A stretch of 38,444 nt of DNA from an uncultured cyanobacterium (GTDB lineage: Bacteria; Cyanobacteriota; Cyanobacteriia; Cyanobacteriales; Microcystaceae), in contig CAISPN010000098.1 in assembly GCA_903887375.1 (NCBI GenBank), positions 1-38,444 of the forward strand. The letters are read 5' to 3'. The notes under the pieces were generated by a model that worked only from the letters and a program-made list of their open reading frames with translations, had not been told where the DNA came from and did no database searches. Both the position numbers and the translations under genes were made by a program. Every line of letters begins with the position of its first letter. Position 1 is the first letter of the stretch. Shown here in pieces: positions 7,838 to 15,108 of this stretch.

Positions 7838-8704
7838 CTAATCTCTACTAGGTGTATTTATCCATTCACTTAAACTTTCTCCCAATAGAGACAATCCCGT
7901 CACCAAAAGAGTCAAAGCCAGTCCAGGAAAAAAAGTAGTCCACCATATTCCTACGGAAAGATCAGGCAGGGCTTCTTTGAGATCGTGTCCCCATTCTGGT
8001 ATCTCTTCAGGTAACCCTAAACCCAAAAAACCCAAACCACCTAAAACCAAAACAGCATCAGCCGCGTTGAGGGTAAAAAGAACTGGAATGCTTTGAATGA
8101 CATTAAAAAAAAGATAGCGAGTGAGAATATGCCAAGGACTTGCACCTATTGCTCTAGCGGCCTCGATAAATATCTCCGTTTTTAAACTAACTGTCTGATT
8201 GCGCACTACACGAAAATATTGGGGAATATAGGCAATGCTCACAGCAATAGCCACATTGAGAATTCCCCTTCCTAAAATAAAAACCAAAGTCACTGAGAGT
8301 AATAGTCCTGGTAAGGTATAGAGTGTATCCATCACAAAGAGGAAAAATCGATCAGCTTTTCCTCCAAGATAGCCACTAAGAAGACCTAAAGGAACTCCAA
8401 TTAATATAGAAAAGCCAGTTGCTCCTAATACTACCTGCAGAGCAGCCGAAGTGCCAAATAGAGTACGAGAAAAGACATCATAGCCTCTGATATTGGTGCC
8501 AAACCAATGCTTAAAACTAGGTGGAGCAGAGACTTGATTACTTAGCAAATCAGTTGGATCGAGCAAAATACCCCAACTTTGCAGTAAAGGAGCAAGCAAA
8601 ACTACTAAAACAAAGAACAAAGTTAAACAGATACCTATTGTAAATAGAATCGCTGAATGATCTCCTAACTTTGTCCTAATTTTTAAGAGTTTTGCAAAGT
8701 ACAT
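7838..8704 (-). CDS. dppC: Peptide/nickel-type ABC transporter permease (DppC/OppC)
   Basis: A 288-residue inner-membrane permease with one N-terminal helix (about 18-41), a periplasmic segment containing FGTNIRGYDVFSR (68-80, the conserved GTDxxGRDVxSR motif) and five further helices. The EAA loop that contacts the ATPase is at about 183-205 (EAARAIGASPWHILTRYLFF). Its likely partners, a DppB-like permease and an OppA/DppA-like binding protein, lie 12 kb away in another operon, and no ATPases of this type are in the window. The gene is divergent from amt1, and two NtcA sites lie in the shared spacer. Codons 68-78 are duplicated as an inverted repeat between the two amt genes (10458-10508). 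Confidence 0.93.
   Translation of the reverse strand: MYFAKLLKIRTKLGDHSAILFTIGICLTLFFVLVVLLAPLLQSWGILLDPTDLLSNQVSAPPSFKHWFGTNIRGYDVFSRTLFGTSAALQVVLGATGFSILIGVPLGLLSGYLGGKADRFFLFVMDTLYTLPGLLLSVTLVFILGRGILNVAIAVSIAYIPQYFRVVRNQTVSLKTEIFIEAARAIGASPWHILTRYLFFNVIQSIPVLFTLNAADAVLVLGGLGFLGLGLPEEIPEWGHDLKEALPDLSVGIWWTTFFPGLALTLLVTGLSLLGESLSEWINTPSRD
8471..8503. repeat. dppC segment duplicated in the amt1-amt2 spacer
   Basis: Bases 8475-8495 are identical (21 of 21) to 10462-10482; extending to 8471-8495 gives 24 of 25. Bases 8479-8503 match the complement of 10484-10508 at 23 of 25. This part of dppC encodes the conserved FGTNIRGYDVF motif, so it is the parent copy and the spacer copies are derived. 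Confidence 0.85.
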
Positions 8705-8728
8705 TAAAAACCAAAAGTATCAATTTTT

Positions 8729-8742
8729 GTATATTATCATAC
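8729..8742. promoter_or_regulatory. NtcA site 1 in the dppC-amt1 divergent spacer
   Basis: GTA-TATTATCA-TAC is a perfect GTA-N8-TAC palindrome, 25 bases upstream of the dppC ATG and 232 bases upstream of the amt1 ATG. It overlaps -10-like sequences of the dppC direction (TATGAT/GATAAT on the minus strand), so bound NtcA might block dppC or act upstream on amt1. Confidence 0.55.
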
Positions 8743-8765
8743 TGAGTTACTGACTTAAGCACAAT

Positions 8766-8791
8766 GTATTTTCAAATACAGAAAATATAAT
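8766..8791 (+). promoter_or_regulatory. NtcA site 2 and -10 box upstream of amt1
   Basis: GTA-TTTTCAAA-TAC at 8766-8779, embedded in the longer palindrome TGTATTTTCAAATACA, is a second perfect NtcA site. A consensus TATAAT follows at 8786-8791, only 6 bases away, whereas class II activation needs about 22. A weaker TAAAAT at 8808-8813 lies 28 bases away. Which -10 is used is not settled. Confidence 0.6.
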
Positions 8792-8817
8792 CAGAAGATC
8801 AGAAATTTAAAATATGG

Positions 8818-8878
8818 TTTCTTCTGAGTGACGTTTGAGGTGGTAAGGATCGCAAGCTACATTTTTACTAAGAAGAAA
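8818..8878 (+). promoter_or_regulatory. Structured leader hairpin upstream of amt1
   Basis: TTTCTTCTGAGT (8818-8829) pairs with ACTAAGAAGAAA (8867-8878), 11 of 12 positions with one internal G-A mismatch, enclosing a 37-base apical part that can form a smaller GTGG/CTAC helix. If transcription starts near TATAAT 8786-8791 this lies in the 5' UTR. It does not match the conserved core of the glutamine (glnA) riboswitch. Confidence 0.35.
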
Positions 8879-8973
8879 AGCCTTAATAACACATAAGTTC
8901 CACTTTTTTGTTTATTTTAACAAGATATAGATGTTGGTGCTTATTTATTGAAAAAGGAGAATTAATTTTTTCT

Positions 8974-10401
8974 ATGCTTAAAAAGAGCTTGATTATTGCA
9001 GTACTGGCTATCTGTCTGGTTTTGGGTCTAGAAATGCATGATGCCTTAGCTGAAACTTTGACTAAAGCTCCTCCTAAGCCAGATGGAGGAGATACTGCTT
9101 GGATGCTGGTTTCTGCAGCCTTGGTTCTATTAATGACTCCTGGATTGGCTTTCTTTTATGGTGGTTTTGTTCGCTCTCGCAACATCTTAAACACCTTGAT
9201 GATGAGTTTCATCTTGATGGCCATTGTTGGAGTGACTTGGATTCTCTGGGGTTATAGTTTAGCCTTTGCTGAGGGCAACCCTTTTATAGGTGGACTACAT
9301 TGGTTGGGTCTCAATGGGGTCAACGCCAGAGATGTAGTTGGCTACTTGGCTAAGATGGCCTATGAGACAGATCCCAAGACCCCTGTATTGGACTCTTATG
9401 CTGCGACAATTCCCCATCAGACATTCATGATGTACCAAGGGATGTTTGCTATTATCACACCAGCTCTAATCTCTGGAGCAATAGTTGAGAGAATTAGTTT
9501 TCGAGTCTATGTCGCCTTTGTGCTGATTTGGTCAACCTTTATTTATTCTCCTTTAGCTCATATGGTTTGGGGTAAAGGCGGTTTTCTTGGGCTTTATGGT
9601 GGCTTGGGCGCGTTGGATTTTGCCGGCGGAACAGTTGTACACATCAGCTCTGGTGTTTCAGCTTTAGTTGCGGCCATACTTCTCAAACCACGCCGAGCCC
9701 ATCCCCATAATCTCTCTTCTCCCCATAATGTTCCCTTTATTTTGTTAGGAGCAGGATTGCTCTGGTTCGGTTGGTTTGGTTTTAACGGTGGAAGCGCTCT
9801 GGCGGTTCAAGATTCTTCAGGGATGTCAGTAGCCACTGTAGCGTTTGTAGCTACTAACACAGCAGCGGCGGCGGCTGCCGTAGTTTGGTTAATCTTAGAA
9901 TGGGCACTGAGAGGCCATCCCACAGCGGTTGGTATGGCTACAGGCGCTGTAGCTGGTTTGGTGGGAATTACTCCTGCAGCAGGCTTTGTAGATCCTATCG
10001 GTTCAATTTTAATTGGGGCAATCACTGCAACAGTTTGCTTTTTTGCTGTGAGCTTCAAAAGTAAATTGGGAATCGATGATGCTCTAGATACCTTCCCAGT
10101 GCATGGAGTTGGAGGAACAGTCGGAGCCATTTTAACTGGAATATTTGCAACCAAGGCAGTCAATGGTGCTGGGGCTGATGGTCTCTTACATGGTAATCCT
10201 GGACAGGTTTGGATCCAGATTGAAGCGGTAATCATTGCCTATCTTGTTGCCGGTATAGGCACCTTTGTGATTCTCAAAATTCTACAGGCTATCTTTGGTA
10301 CATTAAGAGTCAAGCCAGAAGAAGAATTTGAAGGTGTTGATATTTATGAACACGGTGAAGAAGGCTATGGTGATGAATTTGCCGGAGGCAAGACCATTTA
10401 A
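8974..10401 (+). CDS. amt1: Ammonium transporter, first tandem copy
   Basis: An 11-helix Amt/MEP/Rh-family ammonium channel of 475 residues preceded by a signal peptide (about 1-26, ending HDALA) as in bacterial Amt proteins. Functional residues are visible: FMMYQGMFA (151-159), the substrate-site Asp215 in DFAGGTVVH, and the twin pore histidines His223 and His377. The acidic C-terminal tail (EEEFEGVDIYEHGEEGYG) is where PII/GlnK-controlled gating takes place in relatives. The open frame extends to a TTG at 8908, but ATG 8974 is preferred because it matches the second copy and has AGGAGA at 8955-8960. Two NtcA sites lie upstream. The adjacent amt2 is a close paralogue. Confidence 0.96.
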   Translation: MLKKSLIIAVLAICLVLGLEMHDALAETLTKAPPKPDGGDTAWMLVSAALVLLMTPGLAFFYGGFVRSRNILNTLMMSFILMAIVGVTWILWGYSLAFAEGNPFIGGLHWLGLNGVNARDVVGYLAKMAYETDPKTPVLDSYAATIPHQTFMMYQGMFAIITPALISGAIVERISFRVYVAFVLIWSTFIYSPLAHMVWGKGGFLGLYGGLGALDFAGGTVVHISSGVSALVAAILLKPRRAHPHNLSSPHNVPFILLGAGLLWFGWFGFNGGSALAVQDSSGMSVATVAFVATNTAAAAAAVVWLILEWALRGHPTAVGMATGAVAGLVGITPAAGFVDPIGSILIGAITATVCFFAVSFKSKLGIDDALDTFPVHGVGGTVGAILTGIFATKAVNGAGADGLLHGNPGQVWIQIEAVIIAYLVAGIGTFVILKILQAIFGTLRVKPEEEFEGVDIYEHGEEGYGDEFAGGKTI

Positions 10402-10412
10402 TCTTTATTCAC

Positions 10413-10437
10413 GCTACCCACTTTTTTTCTAGGTAGC
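10413..10437 (+). other. Stem-loop 3' of amt1
   Basis: GCTACC (10413-10418) and GGTAGC (10432-10437) form a perfect 6-bp stem 11 bases after the amt1 stop. The T7 run is in the loop, not after the stem, so it is not a standard terminator; it may stabilise the 3' end. Confidence 0.35.
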
Positions 10438-10457
10438 TAACCACAAAGAACCCAATA

Positions 10458-10508
10458 AAAAACATCATAGCCTCTGATATTGTTTTGGCATCAATATTAG
10501 AGGCTATG
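10458..10508. repeat. 17-bp hairpin made of two opposed copies of a dppC segment
   Basis: Bases 10466-10482 pair with 10492-10508 (16 Watson-Crick pairs and one G-U) around a 9-base loop. The left arm with flank (10458-10482) matches dppC 8471-8495 at 24 of 25 bases and the right arm (10484-10508) matches the complement of dppC 8479-8503 at 23 of 25. A plus-strand RNA would present a left arm antisense to dppC mRNA. On the minus strand the stem is followed by ATG and six U, resembling a terminator. It lies between amt1 and the NtcA site of amt2. Confidence 0.8.
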
Positions 10509-10517
10509 TAGCTTAAT

Positions 10518-10542
10518 GTATTTTTAATTACAGAATTATTAT
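10518..10542 (+). promoter_or_regulatory. NtcA site and -10 box upstream of amt2
   Basis: GTA-TTTTTAAT-TAC at 10518-10531 is a perfect NtcA site. TATTAT (10537-10542) fits a -10 box only 5 bases later, the same unusually close spacing as at amt1 (6 bases). It suggests that amt2 has its own nitrogen-controlled promoter. Confidence 0.55.
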
Positions 10543-10561
10543 ACAAAAGGGGAGATAGTGA

Positions 10562-10594
10562 ATGGTTATTCAAATTTCAATATACCATGCTTAA
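10562..10594 (+). CDS. Possible 10-codon leader ORF overlapping the start of amt2
   Basis: ATG at 10562 opens a ten-residue frame (MVIQISIYHA) ending at TAA 10592-10594, in a different frame from amt2 and overlapping its ATG (10587). The only good ribosome-binding sequence here, AGGGGAGA (about 10548-10555), is spaced correctly for this ATG and 31 bases from that of amt2. It could couple translation of amt2 to a leader. No in-frame start for amt2 lies nearer. Unproven. Confidence 0.3.
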   Translation: MVIQISIYHA

Positions 10595-12014
10595 AAAGAT
10601 TTTTGTTATTCTGTTGCTGGCTACCTCTCTGGTCTTGGGTCTAGAAATCCAGGATGCCCTAGCTCAAACTGTAGCAGCATCTCCCCCTAAGCCAGATGGT
10701 GGAGATACTGCTTGGATGCTTGTCTCAACAGCTCTAGTTATGCTGATGACTCCAGGTCTGGCTTTCTTTTATGGTGGCTTTGTTCGCTCTCGCAACATCT
10801 TAAACACATTGATGATGAGCTTTATTGTGATGGCGATTGTCGGAGTGACTTGGATTCTTTGGGGTTACAGTTTGGCCTTTGCTGAAGGCAACCCATTTAT
10901 AGGTGGATCACAATGGCTAGGACTCAATGGTGTCAACGCCAGAGATGTAGTTGGTTACTTGGCTAAGATGGCATATGAAACAGATCCCAATATTCCTATA
11001 GTAAAATCTTACGCTCCGACAATTCCTCATCAGATCTTCATGATGTATCAAGGAATGTTTGCTATTATCACACCAGCTCTAATCTCTGGAGCAATAGTTG
11101 AGAGAATTAGTTTTCGAGTCTATGTTGCTTTTGTGCTGATTTGGTCAACCTTTATTTATTCTCCTTTAGCTCATATGGTTTGGGGTAAAGGTGGTTTTCT
11201 TGGAATGTATGGAGGATTAGGCGCTCTAGATTTTGCTGGTGGCACTGTTGTACATATCAGCTCTGGGGTTTCAGCGCTAGTTGCAGCCATACTTCTCAAA
11301 CCAAGGCTAGCTCATCCTAACAACATCCCTGCTCCCCATAATGTTCCTTTTATCTTGCTAGGAGCAGGATTACTCTGGTTTGGTTGGTTTGGTTTCAATG
11401 GTGGAAGCGCCCTAGCAGTTCAGGATTCTTCGGGCATGTCAGTAGCCACTGTAGCTGTTGTAGCTACTAACACCGCCGCTGCTGCTGGCGCACTAGTTTG
11501 GTTAATCTTAGAATGGGCATTGAGAGGCCATCCCACAGCTGTTGGTATGGCTACAGGCGCTGTAGCAGGTTTGGTGGGTATTACCCCTGCAGCTGGTTTT
11601 GTAGATCCTATTGGTTCAATTTTAATTGGGGCGATCACTTCAACGGCTTGCTTTTTTGCCGTGAGCTTCAAAAGTAAATCGAGAATTGATGATGCTCTAG
11701 ATAGCTATTCAGTCCATGGTGTTGGAGGAACAGTAGGAGCCATTTTAACCGGAGTATTTGCAACCAAAGCAGTCAATGGTGATGGTGCAAATGGTCTCTT
11801 ACATGGTAATCCTGGACAGCTTTGGATCCAGATTCAAGCGGTGATTGTTGCCTATCTGGTTGCCGGTATAGGTACTTTTGTGATTCTCAAAATCTTACAG
11901 GCTTTCTTTGGTACATTAAGAGTCAAGCCAGAAGAAGAATTTGAAGGTGTTGATATTTATGAACATGGTGAAGAAGGATATGGGGGAGAATTTTCTGGCA
12001 GCAAGAGGATGTAA
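10587..12014 (+). CDS. amt2: Ammonium transporter, second tandem copy
   Basis: A 475-residue paralogue of the preceding transporter, same length and nearly the same sequence; differences cluster in the signal peptide, the loops near 130-145 and 240-252, and the last residues. Asp215, His223 and His377 are conserved, so it should conduct ammonium across the inner membrane. The signal peptide ends near QDALA. Several stretches, such as 11055-11124, are base-for-base identical to amt1, pointing to recent duplication or gene conversion. The start ATG has no own ribosome-binding site; a leader ORF overlaps it. An NtcA site lies 56 bases upstream, and a hairpin derived from dppC just before that. 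A possible terminator follows at 12041. Confidence 0.96.
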   Translation: MLKKIFVILLLATSLVLGLEIQDALAQTVAASPPKPDGGDTAWMLVSTALVMLMTPGLAFFYGGFVRSRNILNTLMMSFIVMAIVGVTWILWGYSLAFAEGNPFIGGSQWLGLNGVNARDVVGYLAKMAYETDPNIPIVKSYAPTIPHQIFMMYQGMFAIITPALISGAIVERISFRVYVAFVLIWSTFIYSPLAHMVWGKGGFLGMYGGLGALDFAGGTVVHISSGVSALVAAILLKPRLAHPNNIPAPHNVPFILLGAGLLWFGWFGFNGGSALAVQDSSGMSVATVAVVATNTAAAAGALVWLILEWALRGHPTAVGMATGAVAGLVGITPAAGFVDPIGSILIGAITSTACFFAVSFKSKSRIDDALDSYSVHGVGGTVGAILTGVFATKAVNGDGANGLLHGNPGQLWIQIQAVIVAYLVAGIGTFVILKILQAFFGTLRVKPEEEFEGVDIYEHGEEGYGGEFSGSKRM

Positions 12015-12040
12015 TCTCTTTAGTGAATAATGTTAGATTA

Positions 12041-12071
12041 AAGGGTGGGTATTTGCTCACCCCTTATTATT
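12041..12071 (+). terminator. Probable terminator after amt2
   Basis: AAGGGTG (12041-12047) pairs with CACCCCTT (12058-12065) with one bulged C, followed by ATTATTT. The stem is GC-rich compared with its surroundings and sits between the amt2 stop and the ispH start. The T run is interrupted, so strength is uncertain. Confidence 0.45.
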
Positions 12072-12080
12072 TAAAAATTT

Positions 12081-13277
12081 ATGGATACAAAAGCATTTAA
12101 ACGCTCTCTGCATCAGTCCGAAAACTATCATCGTCGTGGCTTTGGCCACCAAAACGAGGTGATGGAGGTATTAAATTCAGAGTATCAAAGCTCCTTGATT
12201 AGCCAGATACGCAGCAATAACTATCAAATAGAGCGCGGAGAAGTGACTATCCGCCTAGCTGAGGCTTTTGGCTTCTGTTGGGGGGTAGAAAGAGCTGTAG
12301 CGATGGCTTATGAAACTCGTCGTCATTTTCCTAGCGAAAAAATCTGGATCACCAATGAAATCATTCACAATCCTTCAGTAAATGAACGTTTAAGAGATAT
12401 GAAGGTAAATTTTATTCCCTTCAATGGCGCTCAAAAAGACTTTTCAGTAGTTGGTGCTGGGGATGTGGTGATTTTGCCAGCTTTTGGTGCCAGTGTTCAA
12501 GAAATGCAACTTCTAGATAACAAGGGCTGCAAAATTGTCGATACTACTTGTCCTTGGGTTTCTAAGGTTTGGAATTCGGTAGAAAAGCACAAACGCAGCG
12601 ATTTTACCTCAATCATTCATGGCAAGTACAATCACGAAGAAACCGTCGCAACTAGTTCTTTTGCTGATAAATATCTGATTGTTCTTAACCTCAAAGAAGC
12701 TCAATATGTCTGTGACTATATTCTCAATGGAGGAAATCGGGATGAGTTTCTTGATAAATTCAAAAATGCCCATTCAGAAGGCTTTGATCCCGAGCTAGAT
12801 CTACAATATCTAGGAGTTGCCAACCAAACTACTATGCTCAAGAGTGAGACAGAACAAATTGGCAAGCTATTTGAAAAGACCTTAATGCAAAAATACGGTC
12901 CTAGTGAACTAGCTAAACACTTTATGAGTTTTAATACTATCTGTGATGCTACCCAAGAGCGGCAAGATGCGATGTTTGAGCTTGTCAAAGAAAAACTATC
13001 TCTGATGGTAGTCATTGGTGGCTTTAACTCATCGAATACCACTCATCTGCAGGAAATAGCTATAGACTACGGCATTCCTTCTTACCATATTGATAGTGAA
13101 AGCAGAATTGGACCAGGCAATCGCTTAGTTCATAAACCCTTGAGCAAAGATTTAGAAACGGTAGAAAATTGGCTTCCTTCGGGGCCTATAGTAGTAGGAA
13201 TTACCTCCGGAGCCTCTACGCCAGATAAAGTAGTAGAGAAAATCATTGAAGAGATTTTTACAATCAAAAATACCTAA
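12081..13277 (+). CDS. ispH: 4-hydroxy-3-methylbut-2-enyl diphosphate reductase
   Basis: The last enzyme of the MEP isoprenoid pathway; it reduces HMBPP to IPP and DMAPP using a [4Fe-4S] cluster. At 398 residues with an N-terminal extension of about 55 residues it is the plant/cyanobacterial form, longer than the 316-residue enterobacterial one. The three cluster cysteines are Cys66 (FGFCWGVE), Cys157 (DTTCPWV) and Cys288 (NTICDAT); the HEETVAT segment (185-191) holds the catalytic Glu. It starts at ATG 12081, just after the likely amt2 terminator, and its end overlaps the convergent HAD gene by 4 bases. No strong ribosome-binding site is seen. Confidence 0.97.
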   Translation: MDTKAFKRSLHQSENYHRRGFGHQNEVMEVLNSEYQSSLISQIRSNNYQIERGEVTIRLAEAFGFCWGVERAVAMAYETRRHFPSEKIWITNEIIHNPSVNERLRDMKVNFIPFNGAQKDFSVVGAGDVVILPAFGASVQEMQLLDNKGCKIVDTTCPWVSKVWNSVEKHKRSDFTSIIHGKYNHEETVATSSFADKYLIVLNLKEAQYVCDYILNGGNRDEFLDKFKNAHSEGFDPELDLQYLGVANQTTMLKSETEQIGKLFEKTLMQKYGPSELAKHFMSFNTICDATQERQDAMFELVKEKLSLMVVIGGFNSSNTTHLQEIAIDYGIPSYHIDSESRIGPGNRLVHKPLSKDLETVENWLPSGPIVVGITSGASTPDKVVEKIIEEIFTIKNT

Positions 13278-13921
13278 CGCTTTAGCAGGAATGCCTTGAT
13301 TCCTACACCAGAGGCACCTTGATAGTCATCTTTCTGGCTATCTCCAATATGCCAAGCGTTTTGAGGCTGACAATTGTGTTTAGCCAAGGCTAATTTGAAA
13401 ATCTCTGGATTGGGCTTAGCTATACCAACTTGAGATGAAATAGTGAGACTTTGAAAATAATCTCTCAAACCTAGATCTTCTAATAGAGGTTCTAGGCGAC
13501 TATCAAAGTTAGAAATTACGCCTAATTGTATTTTCTGGAAATACCATTGCTCTAAAGCGATTGGCACATCAGGATACACAATCCAAGGCTCAACTGTGGC
13601 AAAATACTGATAAAGCTCAGCGAAAAAAATATCCCAATCGGAAAATTGCTCTATCTCTACTACAGTGGTAAAACAAGAGCTAACCAAGTTTTTCCACCAG
13701 GAAAATTCTAAATAATTAATCTCTTCAATTTGCGCATCAGCAAAAGCTAAAGGTCTTGATTTACCAAAATTTGAACGAAAGGCTTGATCTATCAAAATTG
13801 GATCTACAGTGACTCCATAGGCTTTAGCAAAAGAACTATAAATACTACCAACACTTTCTTTCAGGCCAATAATAGTTCCGACAGCATCAAGAAAAATCGT
13901 CTGCGGCCTTTCTCTGGTCAT
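13274..13921 (-). CDS. HAD-superfamily hydrolase (HAD-IA, HDHD3-like)
   Basis: A 215-residue HAD phosphatase-type protein. Motif I is FLDAVGTI with nucleophile Asp12; the usual second Asp is replaced by Val, as in many HDHD3-like cyanobacterial homologues. Motif II is ISNFD, the Lys of motif III is in [10 protein letters not shown] and motif IV is [13 protein letters not shown]. The frame can be opened from a TTG at 13951, but ATG 13921 is preferred: it places motif I at the usual distance and starts two bases after the ndbB-like stop codon. Substrate unknown; probably a small phosphorylated metabolite. It is the second gene of a transcript with the NAD(P)H-quinone reductase, and its end overlaps ispH. 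Confidence 0.9.
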   Translation of the reverse strand: MTRERPQTIFLDAVGTIIGLKESVGSIYSSFAKAYGVTVDPILIDQAFRSNFGKSRPLAFADAQIEEINYLEFSWWKNLVSSCFTTVVEIEQFSDWDIFFAELYQYFATVEPWIVYPDVPIALEQWYFQKIQLGVISNFDSRLEPLLEDLGLRDYFQSLTISSQVGIAKPNPEIFKLALAKHNCQPQNAWHIGDSQKDDYQGASGVGIKAFLLKR

Positions 13922-13923
13922 TT

Positions 13924-15084
13924 TTATTGCAATATTGAACGAGTGAGCCAATGAAAGGCTACGGAGCTCTGGTGTTTTAAAGTAGGTAAACGGTAAAGAT
14001 ACACCAAACGCCTCATTAAATAAGCCAGAGGACCTTCTAAATTGATTCCCAGTCCACTGATTGTAGCCTCATCTTCTCCTAAACTGAGCATTTCACCTAA
14101 AGCCATATAGCGAAAAGGCAGCAATGGTTTGTTGTTGATAGTTGCCCAAAGGTTCCAACCGCAAAAATCAGCCTGTTGAATGGCTACTTGTGCCGTTTTA
14201 GGCAGAGATTCTGGAAATGAAACTATATCCCCAAGAGCGAAAATTGATTTATCCTGCTCAACTTGAAGAAACTCATTGACCTTGAGTAAGCCCCTCTCTG
14301 TTTTAGGTAAATCAAGAGGTCCTATCAACTCATTGATACCAGTTCCTACGGTCCATAAGACCAATTCCACAGGCAAAACATCAAGTTGACCGCGATTGAG
14401 CAAAGAAATTGTATTAGCACTGATCGATTCAACATTAGTGTTGGTATCTACATATATATTTCTTTTTGCTAATGCCTTGGTAGCTGTTTGCTGATTAAAT
14501 TCAGAAGATGAGCTAATAATACTATTGCCCATCTCGATGATACGAACCCTTGAACGCTCAGCCAAGCGATCAGCAACCTTACAAGCTAGCTCAACACCAC
14601 TGTAACCACCACCGACAACTGCTACTCTGATTTTATCGAGATTACTAGAGAGCAAATCTTTTAGTTTTTCTTGCAATCTTTGAGCATCAGTTAATGTACG
14701 AAAAGGCAGGGCATATTCTCTAACTCCCGCAACAGAACTAATAGGTGTCGTTCCACCTGTAGATAGAACAAGAAAATCATAATGGAGAGATTCGCCATTC
14801 AATAAATTAATTTGCTTGGTTGATAGGTCAAAACCTGCAACTTTAGCTTGAATGAATTGAACGGGGCTTTGAGATAATAACTCTGTAAAAGAAGGAGCTA
14901 TTTCCCAAGCTTCAAGTTCTCCAGTGACATATTCGTAGAGAAGCGGAGAAAAAAGAAAATGAGAATTTTCATCAATCAGGGTGATTTTGAGATTCGCCTG
15001 AGGTAATTGACTCAGGCGAAGAGCTGTATATAGTCCGCCAAAGCCCCCACCAACAATACAGATATGAGTTTGAGTTGTTTGCAT
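13924..15084 (-). CDS. ndbB: Type II NAD(P)H-quinone oxidoreductase, NdbB-like
   Basis: A 386-residue flavoprotein with two Rossmann motifs: the FAD site VGGGFGG (11-17) and the NAD(P)H site VVGGGYSG (156-163). The segment FSPLLYEYVTGELEAWEIAP (45-64) is characteristic of the NdbB/NDC1 group rather than NdbA or NdbC. In Synechocystis and in plants this group reduces demethylphylloquinone before the last methylation of vitamin K1 synthesis, and may feed electrons into the quinone pool at the membrane surface. The C-terminus (LTRSILQ) can sit on the membrane. Downstream is a HAD hydrolase; upstream 24 bases is the Wza-like gene on the same strand. Subgroup assignment is from memory of motifs. 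Confidence 0.85.
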   Translation of the reverse strand: MQTTQTHICIVGGGFGGLYTALRLSQLPQANLKITLIDENSHFLFSPLLYEYVTGELEAWEIAPSFTELLSQSPVQFIQAKVAGFDLSTKQINLLNGESLHYDFLVLSTGGTTPISSVAGVREYALPFRTLTDAQRLQEKLKDLLSSNLDKIRVAVVGGGYSGVELACKVADRLAERSRVRIIEMGNSIISSSSEFNQQTATKALAKRNIYVDTNTNVESISANTISLLNRGQLDVLPVELVLWTVGTGINELIGPLDLPKTERGLLKVNEFLQVEQDKSIFALGDIVSFPESLPKTAQVAIQQADFCGWNLWATINNKPLLPFRYMALGEMLSLGEDEATISGLGINLEGPLAYLMRRLVYLYRLPTLKHQSSVAFHWLTRSILQ

Positions 15085-15108
15085 TGAAAAACTATTTACT
15101 AGTAATGA

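Noticed and set aside
8818-8878. Glutamine (glnA) riboswitch in the amt1 leader
   Set aside because: The conserved GGAAGUAGG-like and CGAAGGAACGC-like core elements are absent; only a generic hairpin remains.
9807-10235. 142-residue open frame antisense to amt1, and a similar one opposite amt2 (11420-11671)
   Set aside because: Ala/Pro/Thr-rich shadows of glycine- and alanine-rich Amt codons; they are alike only because the amt genes are.
10413-10437. Standard terminator after amt1
   Set aside because: The stem is good but the T run lies in the loop and none follows the stem.
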